A stretch of DNA of 64,000 nucleotides from Shimia gijangensis. GTDB taxonomy: Bacteria > Pseudomonadota > Alphaproteobacteria > Rhodobacterales > Rhodobacteraceae. Numbering within the stretch: position 1 is the first letter of the stretch; the number at the start of each line of letters is the position of its first letter. The notes beneath the pieces are model-generated. The model was not told the origin of the DNA and searched no databases. It worked only from the letters and a program-made list of their open reading frames with translations. A program made the position numbers and the translations under genes. This document shows, one piece after another, positions 52,960 to 63,000 of the stretch. Location of the stretch: NCBI RefSeq assembly GCF_900142085.1, contig NZ_FQZQ01000003.1:186001-250000 (forward strand). Direction: 5' to 3'.

Positions 52960-55125
52960 TTATCCGATCGCTTCGGCAAAACTGCTACGGAACAGAACGG
53001 CCATTTCCGCCAGCGGCGCACCTGAATTGCCAAACCACACGTGATCACCGGTGAATTTGCCCACAGAGGTGACACTTACACCGGACGGACCGGCTGCAAT
53101 CATCAGGGCTTCGGCCTGATCAAAGTTACAGGCCACCAGATAACGGCCCTGATCTTCGCCAAACAACGTCGCAGTGTCATCACTGTCCAACTGCACTCCG
53201 ACACCTGCGGCTTCGGCCATTTCAAAAGCGGCCAGTGCCAGACCACCGTCTGCAATATCCGTGCACGCTTTGATAAAATCGCGGTTGGCGCGAATGAACT
53301 CGCCGTTGGCTTTCTCGACAGCCAGATCGACATGGGGCGCGTCCCCGTCTTCCCGGTTGAACACTTCAGCCAGCAATGCAGACTGCCCCAAATGCCCGGC
53401 GCTTTCGCCAACCATCAACAAAACATGACCGTCACGGGCGTCGCCGACGATGGGTTCTTCTCCGGCTGCGATAAGACCCACGGCACCAATAGTTGGCGTC
53501 GGCAAAATCGCGCTGCCGTCGGTTTCATTGTACAAAGACACGTTGCCCGACACGATTGGCATGTCCAGCGCTGCAACTGCTTCGCCAATACCTTTGATCG
53601 CGCCCACGAACTGACCCATGATCTCGGGCTTTTCCGGGTTGCCAAAGTTAAGGTTGTCGGTCGTCGCCAAGGGCAGGGCGCCCACAGCACACAAATTGCG
53701 GTAGGCTTCGGCTACAGCCTGTTTGCCGCCCTCGGTTGGGTTGGCTTTGACATAACGCGGTGTCACGTCTGAAGTGAACGCCAGTTTCTTGTCCGTGCCG
53801 TGCACACGCACAATGCCAGCCCCTTGGCCGGGCAGGCGGGCGCTGTCGGCCATGACCATCGTGTCATATTGCTCATACACCCATTGCTTACCGGCATAGT
53901 TTGGCGACGAAATCAGGCCCTTGAGACCGTCAATAGGATCGATCTGCGGCACGCTGTCGGCGTCAAGTTCTTCGGCGGCTGGAGTGGGCACCCAAGGGCG
54001 GTCATATTCAGGCGCTGTTGAAGACAGTTTGGACAGTGTCAGATCAGCTTTGACCTCACCATTGTGCAACACAAGGAACCGGTCTTCGGCAATGGTTTCG
54101 CCAACGATTGCAAAATCGAGGTCCCATTTTTCGAACACGGCGCGGGCCTCAGATTCGAGCTCCGGCTTGAGAACCATCAGCATGCGTTCCTGGCTCTCAG
54201 ACAGCATCATCTCATAGGCTGTCATGTTGTCTTCGCGCTGTGGCACATCCTCGAGGTTCAGCTTCACGCCCAACTTGCCCTTGTCACCCATTTCGACCGC
54301 AGAACAGGTCAGACCCGCGGCCCCCATATCCTGGATTGAGATCACGGCGCCGGTTTGCATCAGTTCCAGTGTGGCTTCCATCAGACGTTTTTCGGTGAAA
54401 GGATCACCAACCTGAACGGTGGGGCGTTTCTCTTCGATGGTGTCGTCAAATTCGGCGGATGCCATTGTGGCACCGCCAACGCCGTCGCGACCGGTTTTCG
54501 CGCCAAGGTACACAACCGGCATGCCAATGCCAGACGCGGCCGAGTAGAAAATACTGTCAGTCTTGGCCAGGCCAGCAGCAAAGGCGTTTACCAGACAGTT
54601 GCCGTTATAGGCCGGGTGGAAGCGGACTTCGCCACCAACTGTGGGCACGCCAAAGCAGTTGCCATATCCGCCAACGCCTTCGACGACGCCGTTGACCAAC
54701 TGGCGGGTCTTATGGTGGCTGGTTTCGCCAAACGACAATGAGTTCATCGCAGCGATGGGACGGGCACCCATCGTAAAGACGTCGCGCAGAATGCCGCCAA
54801 CCCCTGTGGCAGCCCCCTGATAGGGTTCGATGTATGAGGGGTGGTTGTGGCTTTCCATTTTGAAAACCACGGCGTCTCCGTCGCCAATGTCGACAATACC
54901 GGCGTTTTCACCGGGACCACAGATCACCTGAGGGCCGTCGGTGGGCAGGGTGCGCAACCAGAGTTTCGACGACTTATACGAACAGTGTTCGTTCCACATC
55001 GCCGAGAAAATCCCCAACTCGGTAAAGCTCGGCTCGCGCCCGATAATCTCGAGAATACGCTCGTATTCATCCGGCTTAAGGCCGTGAGCTGCGATGAGAT
55101 CGGGTGTGATGGCCGGTTCCTGCAT
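52960..55125 (-). CDS. purL: Phosphoribosylformylglycinamidine synthase subunit PurL
   Basis: 721 residues, the small PurL that works with PurQ and PurS (the fused enterobacterial enzyme is near 1,300). It makes FGAM in purine synthesis, using ATP and ammonia from PurQ. Typical stretches are [21 protein letters not shown] at the start, [40 protein letters not shown], and later [11 protein letters not shown] and [17 protein letters not shown]. It stands alone here with its own terminator; purQ and purS are not in the window. Confidence 0.96.
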   Translation of the reverse strand: MQEPAITPDLIAAHGLKPDEYERILEIIGREPSFTELGIFSAMWNEHCSYKSSKLWLRTLPTDGPQVICGPGENAGIVDIGDGDAVVFKMESHNHPSYIEPYQGAATGVGGILRDVFTMGARPIAAMNSLSFGETSHHKTRQLVNGVVEGVGGYGNCFGVPTVGGEVRFHPAYNGNCLVNAFAAGLAKTDSIFYSAASGIGMPVVYLGAKTGRDGVGGATMASAEFDDTIEEKRPTVQVGDPFTEKRLMEATLELMQTGAVISIQDMGAAGLTCSAVEMGDKGKLGVKLNLEDVPQREDNMTAYEMMLSESQERMLMVLKPELESEARAVFEKWDLDFAIVGETIAEDRFLVLHNGEVKADLTLSKLSSTAPEYDRPWVPTPAAEELDADSVPQIDPIDGLKGLISSPNYAGKQWVYEQYDTMVMADSARLPGQGAGIVRVHGTDKKLAFTSDVTPRYVKANPTEGGKQAVAEAYRNLCAVGALPLATTDNLNFGNPEKPEIMGQFVGAIKGIGEAVAALDMPIVSGNVSLYNETDGSAILPTPTIGAVGLIAAGEEPIVGDARDGHVLLMVGESAGHLGQSALLAEVFNREDGDAPHVDLAVEKANGEFIRANRDFIKACTDIADGGLALAAFEMAEAAGVGVQLDSDDTATLFGEDQGRYLVACNFDQAEALMIAAGPSGVSVTSVGKFTGDHVWFGNSGAPLAEMAVLFRSSFAEAIG

Positions 55126-55208
55126 GGTCGTGAGATTCCCATTAAAGACGCGTTTAACAGGGCTTTTAGGTCAGTCAGGCCATAAGGGAAAGGGCTAACA
55201 GGTCGCAG

Positions 55209-56369
55209 TCAGAAGCGTTGGCCAACATAGATGTACACAATTTCTTCGTCTTCATCGTTATATGAGACATCTATTGAAAAATCGGTTTCGAATTTTTTGG
55301 TCAATTGGAACCGCACACCCAAACCGCCAGCCGCATGAACGCCACCCAAATCAAGCGAAGCATAGTCCGGACCGGTCATACCTGCGCCTGCAAAGGCCAC
55401 AAGGCCAAGCCTTGTGCCAAGTTTCCGACGAATTTCTAACTGCAGAGACAAGCTGCGGTCATCATAGTATTGCGTTGTTGAAAACCCTCGAAATGAATCC
55501 TCTTTGCCTAGCGCACACTGATCGAAAAACGGCGTGTCGCTTGAAGCGGCACAAGTGGACAATTGTGAGGCAAAGACAGTTCTGTCGCCAATTGAGCGAT
55601 ACAGTGCAAAGTTTATGAACCCTCTGGCGTACTCCTTAGCGATACCTTCAATGGTCCACCCCCCCAAAATGGCTGAATCCAGATAAACCCCCAAACGCGG
55701 GTACAGTGAATCGTCACGTGTGTCATAGCGGGTTACCAGGCCAAAGTTGCCTAGGGTGAGTTTGCTGTCAGGAACCAGTCCAGGCGGAAGAAAGCCCGGC
55801 CCATCAAGCCCGACCGTTGTATCGAGATATCGAACTTCGGGCCCAAAGAAGAAATGCGGGGTCACACCATAGAGCAAACTGGCTTTGAAAAGAGACCCTT
55901 CTTGACGCAACGCTACAGGCACGCCGCCGACGTAAAGGTCATAAAACGCCTCGGCTTCTGCCACCGTCGCGTCAAGGATCCAGCGGTTGTTATTCCACGC
56001 AAGAGAGGTAGCAGCACCAATTCCGTTGGTGCCATTGTCACTTAACATGGCGCCCAATGCGACGTGGGAGGTCTTACTGGCTTCGTCAAACTTGAACAAA
56101 TACCCAGCACCCAAGGCCAAGCCGGCGCCGATTGTTGGGTTTTTAAAGGGAATAGGTGCAACCAAGAAGGACCCCGAGCGAAAGCCATAGGTTTCATGGT
56201 CGTCGGTCGTGTCATTGATGGTGTTTGATGTATTGTCTATCGGACCTTCTGCCTGACTTGCGTCAGGGAAACTCAGACCAACGACAGCCGAGATCAAAAG
56301 AACCTGCAATCCCCTGCGGACACCAGCAATGGATGCACGGGTGCTGAATGGTTGCAAGATAGAATACAT
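55209..56369 (-). CDS. BamA/TamA-type outer-membrane beta-barrel protein
   Basis: About 386 residues. After an export signal (LQVLLISAVVGLSFPDASQA) comes a beta-rich protein ending in VSYNDEDEEIVYIYVGQRF, a C-terminal Phe typical of outer-membrane barrels. Alternating strands such as SLLYGVTPHFFFGPEVRYLDTTV and LGNFGLVTRYDTRDDSLYPRLGVYLDSAILGGW match the surface-antigen (Bac_surface_Ag) barrel of BamA/TamA relatives, but no POTRA domains precede it. The start is unsure: an ATG at 56423 and one at 56369 are both possible and neither has a clear ribosome site. The latter lies in a hairpin. It follows the MscS-type gene closely and may share its transcript. Confidence 0.75.
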   Translation of the reverse strand: MYSILQPFSTRASIAGVRRGLQVLLISAVVGLSFPDASQAEGPIDNTSNTINDTTDDHETYGFRSGSFLVAPIPFKNPTIGAGLALGAGYLFKFDEASKTSHVALGAMLSDNGTNGIGAATSLAWNNNRWILDATVAEAEAFYDLYVGGVPVALRQEGSLFKASLLYGVTPHFFFGPEVRYLDTTVGLDGPGFLPPGLVPDSKLTLGNFGLVTRYDTRDDSLYPRLGVYLDSAILGGWTIEGIAKEYARGFINFALYRSIGDRTVFASQLSTCAASSDTPFFDQCALGKEDSFRGFSTTQYYDDRSLSLQLEIRRKLGTRLGLVAFAGAGMTGPDYASLDLGGVHAAGGLGVRFQLTKKFETDFSIDVSYNDEDEEIVYIYVGQRF

Positions 56370-56392
56370 GCCCGCGATTTCGCGCAGGCATG
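56367..56392 (-). other. Hairpin at the possible start of the barrel protein gene
   Basis: CATGCC and GGCATG arms with inner CGCGA/CGCG pairing. It covers the ATG at 56369 in the RNA. It may be a stop-and-hold element after the MscS-type gene, or a chance fold. Confidence 0.3.
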
Positions 56393-56427
56393 TGTGTTTT
56401 GTCAATGGTTTCAATCGCCGCATCACC

Positions 56428-58731
56428 CTAGTCACCGGGTTTAGAGCCCTCACCAGATCCCGGCACCTCTTCTGTTTGCTGGGATGCAGCCGCTGCTGCT
56501 GCGCCAGCTGCCGCCACTTGAGCTTTTTCTTCGTCTGTCATCTCGTCATGGTGCTCCAAACCGGGGATCGCCACACGCACTTCACGGCGGGCAAAATCGA
56601 TACCAGCCTCAGCAAATGCGGCCTTGACCTTGTTATAGATCTCTTTGCGGATCATGAACTGTTTGCCAGGCTTGGCCATAAATTTGCCCCGGATCACCAT
56701 GCCGACGTCGTCGATATCGAAGACGCCTTGTGACTTAAATGGCTGCAGGAAATCATCTGCGAACAAGGGATCTACCAGCATGTCCTGACCGATCTTTTTG
56801 AAGATCTTTTTGACCTTGTTGGGGTCAGTATCAAACGGCACTGTGAATTTGAGCTTCATAATAACCCAGTCACGACTGTAGTTGGTCAGCTTGGGGATTT
56901 CACCATAAGGAATGGTATGCACAGGCCCCCTGTGATGGCGCAACTGCATAGAGCGGATCGATATTTTCTCCACCGCACCCATGGTGCCGTCCATTTCGAC
57001 GTATTCGCCGACACGGAAGGCGTCGTCAATCAGGAAGAAGACGCCCGAAACCACGTCTGTGACCAGTTTTTGCGCGCCAAAACCAATAGCGAGGCCAATG
57101 ACACCAGCACCTGCCAGAAGCGGTGTGATGTCTATTCCCAAATTGCCAATCGCCAAGAGCCCGAAGACAACAATGATCGCCGAACGTGCGGTCAACAACA
57201 TCAACGGCAAAACCGTGGAAAGCCGCGACCCGCTGGCCCCACCCATTTCCGCATCAGCGTCCTCCTGAGACAAGCCAAGTGCTGTCTGTTCAGCTGCCAG
57301 ACGGCGGTTAATCCATAGCGATGCTGCTTCGTAGGCGATGTAGCCAAACACACAAGTCATGGCAAAGCTGAACAAATTGTCTGCGATGCCAGCTTGTTGA
57401 CGGAACAGTTCCAGATAATTGGTATCCCATGCGTGGGCGATCAGTAGCAGGACAACACCAGCTGCAATCACCCGGCCAATACGAACAAAACTGCGCTTGG
57501 TTTCCTTATACGCGGCTTCGGCCACAGGACCTTCGCCTTGCATTGGCGGCACCACATGACGCACGACACCTCGAATGGCCGTATCGATGATAGGCATCGC
57601 CAGCAACAGACCCATGGTATAGTAATGCGCGCCATTCAAAAGCGCATCGACTTTGCCCATGCCGAGCAGAATAGTTACCAGAACCCAGGTTCCGGCCGCG
57701 ACTGCGACTGCAAAATACGGATATCCATGCGCCACCCGCTGATCAAACGATGTGGGGTCCGGATCAGAGCCCAGCATCATTGCTTGCAGACCTTCGCGTG
57801 CAGTCAAAGCGATGACCGCGACAAAGACATAGACCATGGTATCCAGCATGTATCCAAGGCGTGTCGCACCCGGCGGTACACCCATCGCTGCGTTAAAGCC
57901 GACGATGTACATCGTGAAACCTGCCAGAAAAACAAGCCCGACGAGATTGCGGTGCAAAAAACGGGCCCAATGATCATCAATTGTTACAAGCCGCAGATCC
58001 GGGCGATGCGGGGCCAGCATAAACCGTGACATCGCGGCGGCAAGTCTTGGCATCCAGATCAGATAGGTCACAAGAGGGGCCGCAAAGGTTAGCATGGCCG
58101 GGGACAAGATGGCCCGTCCCGCAATACGCAACGCGATGTAGAACACAACAAGACCAAAGATCTCGCGCAGAAAGCGCCGCATCAAAAAGCCCAGCGCATC
58201 CCGTAAAGTTTGCTCGCCTGAGAGGTCAGCATTCTGACGGACACGGCGGGCCAGAAATGTCCGCACAATATATTCGGCGGCAAAACCGATGACCAAGACC
58301 AAAGCGATCAGACCAAGAAGGACAAGCAATCCTCCAAACCCGCCTGTGTGGCCAAGCAGGTTGCCAAAAGCCAGCCTCTCCATTTCGATCAGGCGAGGAA
58401 ATTTCTGCACCACTTCGATCGGCGGAGAGATAAAGGCGTTCCAAAGGTTTGTGACGCGTTGCCCCAAGGTTGCTTTGGGGGCCACGTCATCAGCTTTTGC
58501 GGCAACAGAATCCAACCGTTCCAGCAGCAATGCGCGAACCTGGTCGTCCGACATGCGGGCAACCATCGCGTCAATGGCCTCAGGGGTCATGTCTTCGGGT
58601 GTTATGACAGGTGCCGTCTCATCAGTCGATCCTGATCCTGTCAGAGCAGCGACGGACTGTGCCAGCGCAAGAGGCGCAATGAAAACGGAGAGTAGCGTCG
58701 AAAAAGCAATGGTTCTGAGAATGCGTAACAT
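56428..58731 (-). CDS. MscS-family mechanosensitive channel, large form
   Basis: 767 residues after choosing ATG at 58731. A signal peptide (TIAFSTLLSVFIAPLALA) is followed by a periplasmic stretch, then about ten membrane helices. The MscS pore and beta domains come next: LLAGAGVIGLAIGFGAQKLVTDVVSGVFFLIDDAFRVGEYVEMDG, then the channel core VEKISIRSMQLRHHRGPVHTIPYGEIPKLTNYSRDW. The Ala/Gln-rich tail (AAAGAAAAAASQQTEE) is low complexity. Channels of this size (YbdG/MscM-like) release solutes on osmotic downshift. A longer frame extends to 58914 but no better start exists. It lies just upstream of the barrel gene. Confidence 0.88.
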   Translation of the reverse strand: MLRILRTIAFSTLLSVFIAPLALAQSVAALTGSGSTDETAPVITPEDMTPEAIDAMVARMSDDQVRALLLERLDSVAAKADDVAPKATLGQRVTNLWNAFISPPIEVVQKFPRLIEMERLAFGNLLGHTGGFGGLLVLLGLIALVLVIGFAAEYIVRTFLARRVRQNADLSGEQTLRDALGFLMRRFLREIFGLVVFYIALRIAGRAILSPAMLTFAAPLVTYLIWMPRLAAAMSRFMLAPHRPDLRLVTIDDHWARFLHRNLVGLVFLAGFTMYIVGFNAAMGVPPGATRLGYMLDTMVYVFVAVIALTAREGLQAMMLGSDPDPTSFDQRVAHGYPYFAVAVAAGTWVLVTILLGMGKVDALLNGAHYYTMGLLLAMPIIDTAIRGVVRHVVPPMQGEGPVAEAAYKETKRSFVRIGRVIAAGVVLLLIAHAWDTNYLELFRQQAGIADNLFSFAMTCVFGYIAYEAASLWINRRLAAEQTALGLSQEDADAEMGGASGSRLSTVLPLMLLTARSAIIVVFGLLAIGNLGIDITPLLAGAGVIGLAIGFGAQKLVTDVVSGVFFLIDDAFRVGEYVEMDGTMGAVEKISIRSMQLRHHRGPVHTIPYGEIPKLTNYSRDWVIMKLKFTVPFDTDPNKVKKIFKKIGQDMLVDPLFADDFLQPFKSQGVFDIDDVGMVIRGKFMAKPGKQFMIRKEIYNKVKAAFAEAGIDFARREVRVAIPGLEHHDEMTDEEKAQVAAAGAAAAAASQQTEEVPGSGEGSKPGD

Positions 58732-58842
58732 AAGAAAATCCGAAATTTGTCCCTTTGAGACAACCATAGCGCAGCTACGGACAAAATCACTGAGTTTCTG
58801 GCAGATTGACATATGGTCATCAGGCTGCCCCAGCGAGACACC

Positions 58843-58873
58843 AAAAAAAAAGGCCGAGCAAATAAGCTCGGCC
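58843..58873 (-). terminator. Strong terminator downstream of the LysR gene
   Basis: On the minus strand GGCCGAGC pairs with GCTCGGCC around TTATTT, followed by nine T residues. It lies about 130 bases after the LysR stop and would define the 3' end of that message or of a small RNA. Confidence 0.88.
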
Positions 58874-58926
58874 GAAGTCCAACAGGGAGGTGAAGATGAT
58901 GCGCTTTTAAGCAATCATCGCCTTCA
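58843..58926 (-). ncRNA. Candidate small RNA in the 3' region of the LysR gene
   Basis: The spacer after the LysR gene contains, on the minus strand, TTGATC, 17 bases, TAATTC, a possible promoter (58933-58961). It is followed by a short transcript that would end at the strong terminator at 58843-58873. Just before the terminator stem the RNA would carry CACCTCCCTGTTGG, complementary to ribosome-binding sites, an arrangement seen in regulatory RNAs with CCUCC motifs in Rhodobacter relatives. No reading frame of note lies in it. It could equally be only the 3' tail of the LysR message. The promoter assignment is tentative. Confidence 0.4.
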
Positions 58927-58932
58927 AGAGAT

Positions 58933-58961
58933 GAATTAGGCATCAGTTCTGAAACGATCAA
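58933..58961 (-). promoter_or_regulatory. Possible promoter for the candidate small RNA
   Basis: TTGATC at 58956-58961 and TAATTC at 58933-58938 with a 17-base spacer. The TGATC...TAA layout is also roughly like that described for stress sigma factors (RpoE/RpoH type) of Rhodobacter relatives. Only a tentative match. Confidence 0.3.
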
Positions 58962-59000
58962 GAGAAACCATGCAGCAATTGCAGCATTGCCGTTATGCGT

Positions 59001-59918
59001 TCAGCGCATGGCTTGGGGATTTTCCTTTGCCCTCAATTGCTTGCGATGTGAAATAATCTCTTCCTGTACAAAGTCGCGAAAGGCCGAAATCCGTTTGGAT
59101 TGACGTAATTCTTCTGGGTAGGCCAAAAACACAGGGATTTCGCCCGAGTCGACATCGGGCAAAACGCGCACCAGATTCGGGAAATCCTGGGTCACATAGT
59201 CAGGCAATACGCCGATTCCGAGATTGTGCAGCACGGCTTGTAAAACGCCAAAGTAGTTGTTGACGTAAAGAACCGATGGAATTTCGTTACTGAGCAAGGT
59301 CTGAACAAGGTTCGCGCCCGCACCAACCTGCGCAGAACTGATGTTCTGGCAAATCAGTCGGTGATTTCCGAGTTGCTTCTCGGAGTCAGGATTGCCCTTT
59401 TGAGCAATGTACTCAGGTGTCGCATAAAGGCGCATGTGAACGCTCATCAGGCGTTTGCGGATCAGGTCCGCCTGAGAGGGCTCTTTCATCCGAATGGCCA
59501 CGTCTGCTTCGCGCATCGGCAGGTCCAGAACACGCTCTTCCAGCATCAGGTCAATGTTGAGGTCCGGGTATTTTTCGTAAAGCTTCGGCAAGCGCGGGGC
59601 CAACCAAAGAGTTCCGAATCCGATTGTGGTTGTGACTCGCAGTTCACCAAAGACCTCTTCTTCGCTGTCGCGTATGCGCGCAGCTGCAGCATCCAGACGC
59701 TTGTTCATCGATTTGGTCGCGTCAAACAACAACTCGCCCTGTTCGGTGAGAATCAATCCACGGGCGTGGCGATGAAAAAGTGTGGTGTTCAGGCTTTCTT
59801 CCAATGCGCGAATTTGACGCGAAACTGCTGATTGCGACAAATGCAGCGAGTCGCCTGCATGGGTGAGGCTCCCTGCATCCGCGACCGCGTGAAAGATTCT
59901 AAGCTTATCCCAATCCAT
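59001..59918 (-). CDS. LysR-family regulator (GcvA-like)
   Basis: 305 residues. Helix-turn-helix at about 3-60 (WDKLRIFHAVADAGSLTHAGDSLHLSQSAVSRQIRALEE), then the effector domain with LMLEERVLDLPMREADVAIRM. It is divergent from the indolepyruvate oxidoreductase gene and could control it, since an inverted repeat GGTCA-N7-TGACC lies between them. The start has only a weak ribosome site (GAAAG). The last residues are basic. A GcvA-like name reflects general resemblance in the effector domain only. Confidence 0.85.
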   Translation of the reverse strand: MDWDKLRIFHAVADAGSLTHAGDSLHLSQSAVSRQIRALEESLNTTLFHRHARGLILTEQGELLFDATKSMNKRLDAAAARIRDSEEEVFGELRVTTTIGFGTLWLAPRLPKLYEKYPDLNIDLMLEERVLDLPMREADVAIRMKEPSQADLIRKRLMSVHMRLYATPEYIAQKGNPDSEKQLGNHRLICQNISSAQVGAGANLVQTLLSNEIPSVLYVNNYFGVLQAVLHNLGIGVLPDYVTQDFPNLVRVLPDVDSGEIPVFLAYPEELRQSKRISAFRDFVQEEIISHRKQLRAKENPQAMR

Positions 59919-60021
59919 GTTCGCAACTTTCGTTAACCCGTTTCCTGTCTAGGCGAAACAGAATGAAAACGTAACCGCTAGCCACGGATTGTCACGGGGA
60001 ATTCGCAGAAATTTGTTGATG

Positions 60022-60038
60022 GGTCAGAAATTATGACC
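60022..60038. promoter_or_regulatory. LysR-type inverted repeat upstream of the indolepyruvate oxidoreductase gene
   Basis: GGTCA, seven bases, TGACC in the 170-base divergent spacer, 50 bases before the ATG at 60089. The size and place fit a LysR regulator site. A run of TATATTATAT follows before the start. Confidence 0.4.
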
Positions 60039-60088
60039 TATTGTTCCTCTATATTATATCAACACCATCAAACGAGGGGAGGCGTCCG

Positions 60089-63000
60089 ATGAGTATCCAA
60101 ACAGTGTCGCTGAATGACAGGTTTGACCTGAGTAAACGCAATGTCCTGCTGAGCGGGACTCAGGCGCTTGTTCGTTTGATGTTGATGCAAAATGCACGGG
60201 ACGCCAAAGCGGGATTGAACACGGCTGGGTTTGTCACCGGGTATCGTGGCTCACCGCTTGGGGCTGTGGATAGCCAGATGATGCGCGCCGAAAAAGAGCT
60301 GACGGCTGCAAATGTGCGGTTTCAGTCTGGGTTGAACGAAGACCTGGCCGCCACCCATCTTTGGGGTGCCCAACAGGCCGAGCTGCGTGGCGAGGGCAAG
60401 TTCGACGGTGTTTTCGGGCTGTGGTACGGCAAAGGCCCGGGGGTAGATCGCACCGGCGATGTCATGCGCCACGCCAATATGGCCGGTACATCGACGAACG
60501 GTGGCGTGTTGATGGCTATGGGGGACGACCACACGGGTGAAAGCTCAACAGTACTGCACCAATCGGAATGGGCTTTGGTGGATGCCTATATGCCGATCGT
60601 TTCCCCGGCGGGTGTGCAAGAGGTCATGGATTTCGGGCTTTATGGCATTGCCCTGTCGCGATTTGCGGGTGTCTGGGTTGGTCTGAAGACTATGAAAGAC
60701 ACGATTGAGGCGACATCGGTGGTGAATGGTGATCCACATCGCCTGAGTTTTGTGACACCCGAATTTGACATGCCCGAGGGTGGATTAAATATTCGCCTGA
60801 TTGATACGCCGCACGCTCAGGAAGCGCGGATGATCGATTACAAGCGCTTTGCAGCCGAGGCATTTTCGCGAGCCAACAAGATGGACAAACGTGTTTGGGG
60901 CAAACCGGGCGCGAAAATTGGCTTTGCCGCCGCCGGTAAGAACTGGCTGGATTTGGAGCACTCTCTGGATTTGCTGGGGATCGATGAAGCCGAAGCCGAG
61001 CGGCTTGGTATCACCACTTACAAAATCGGGCAAACTTTCCCGCTGGACATGCATAGTTTCAGTGAATGGGCTGAAGGCCTTGAATTGATTGTAATTGTTG
61101 AAGAAAAGCGCAAGCTGATCGAAGTTCAAGTCAAAGAAGCCATCTTTGATGACCGACGAGGGCGCCGTGTCTATGGCTGGCACAAAGGCGGCGGTGCGGG
61201 CTCTATGCACGGAGAGGAGCTGTTCCCGACGCGCGGTGCGCTGGATCCGATTATGATTGCGCAAAAACTGGGCGATATATTGATAGAAGAAGGTCGTGGC
61301 ACAGAAGGTGTCAAGGCTGGCATGCAGGCGCTGGATGATGCGCGCCGCGCGGACAATGCCGAAGATATCGCAGCACGTATTCCTTACTTTTGTTCGGGTT
61401 GCCCGCACAACTCATCCACCAAGCTGCCAGAGGGCAGTCGCGCCTATGCCGGGATCGGGTGTCACTATATGGTGCAGTGGATGGACCGCGAAACCACCGG
61501 CTTTACCCATATGGGTGGCGAAGGCGCCAACTGGGTCGGCGAAGCGCCATTTTCGACCCGCGATCACGTCTTTCAGAACCTTGGTGACGGCACATATAAT
61601 CATTCGGGCGTTCAGGCGATCCGGGCGGCCTTGGCGGCGGGCACCAACATCACTTACAAAATCCTGTTCAATGATGCCGTGGCGATGACCGGCGGGCAGG
61701 CCAATGACGGCGATCTGTCTCCGCAGCGTATAGCGTCAGAAGTGATGGCAATGGGCGTTGAAAAGCTGACTGTGGTTTACGACGATAAGGAAGATCTGGA
61801 CAGGGCTGAGTTCCCTCAAGGGGTGGAATTCAAAGAGCGGGAATACCTGATGCCCGTTCAGGAGGAAATGATCAAAATCAAAGGTGTATCTGTTATTGTT
61901 TATGTTCAGACCTGCGCGTCCGAGAAACGGCGTCGCCGCAAGCGCGGTTTGTTCCCGGACCCGGACAAGCGGGTCTTCATTAACACCGATATCTGCGAAG
62001 GCTGTGGTGATTGCGGCGTGCAATCGAACTGTATTTCAATCGAACCCGTCGAAACCGAACTGGGCCGCAAACGGGCGATCAATCAATCTTCTTGCAACAA
62101 AGATTTCTCATGTGTGAATGGCTTCTGCCCGTCCTTTGTGACTGTCGAAGGGGCCAAAATTCGCAAGGAAGCCACGGCTGATCTGGACTTGCCCAATATG
62201 CCGGAGCCGGAAATCAAGCCCATAGACGGCACCCATAATGTGGTCATCACAGGGGTCGGAGGCACAGGCGTTGTAACCATCGGGGCTGTGTTGGCGCAGG
62301 CTGCGCAGATTGATGGCAAAGCGGCCGGTATGATGGAAATGGCGGGGCTCGCCCAAAAGGGTGGCGCGGTGCACATTCACTGTCGTCTCGCTGAAACGCC
62401 TGAAGACATCAGCGCGATCCGCGTCGCCACTGGCGAATGTGACGCGCTTATTGGCGGGGATCTGGTGGTCAGCGCTGGGGCTAAAACACTGGGCCTCACC
62501 AGCACAGGACGCACGGGAGCCGTGGTCAACAGTCACGAGATCATCACCGGAGACTTTACGCGTGATACAGAGTTTTCACTTCCTATCAGTCGCTTAGAGA
62601 TTGCTCTTGAGGCGCGTCTGCGTGATGGGCTGTCTTTGTTTGACGCATCGGATCTGGCGCGGGTCGTGCTGGGTGACAGCATCTTTTCCAATATGATGAT
62701 CTTTGGGGCGGCATGGCAAAAAGGCCTGATCCCAGTCAGCGGCGAAGCGCTGCGGCACGCGATCACGGTCAATGGCGCGGCCGTCGAGCGGAACCTGCGG
62801 GCCTTTGAAATCGGTCGTTGGGCTGTGTTGCACCCAACTGAGGCCGCAAACTTGATTGAGCCAATTGTGATCAAGTTGCCCAAAACATTGGACGAAAAAG
62901 TCGCCTTTCGAGCGAACCATCTGACGAAATACCAAGGCAAAGGATTGGCCAAACGGTATCGCAAAATGGTGGACAGCATTCAGGACGAAACTCTCAAAGA

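Noticed and set aside
58879-58910. A four-codon frame (Met-Met-Arg-Phe) behind a strong GGGAGG on the plus strand
   Set aside because: Too short to be a protein. The GGGAGG is better explained as the complement of the CCTCCC segment on the minus strand.
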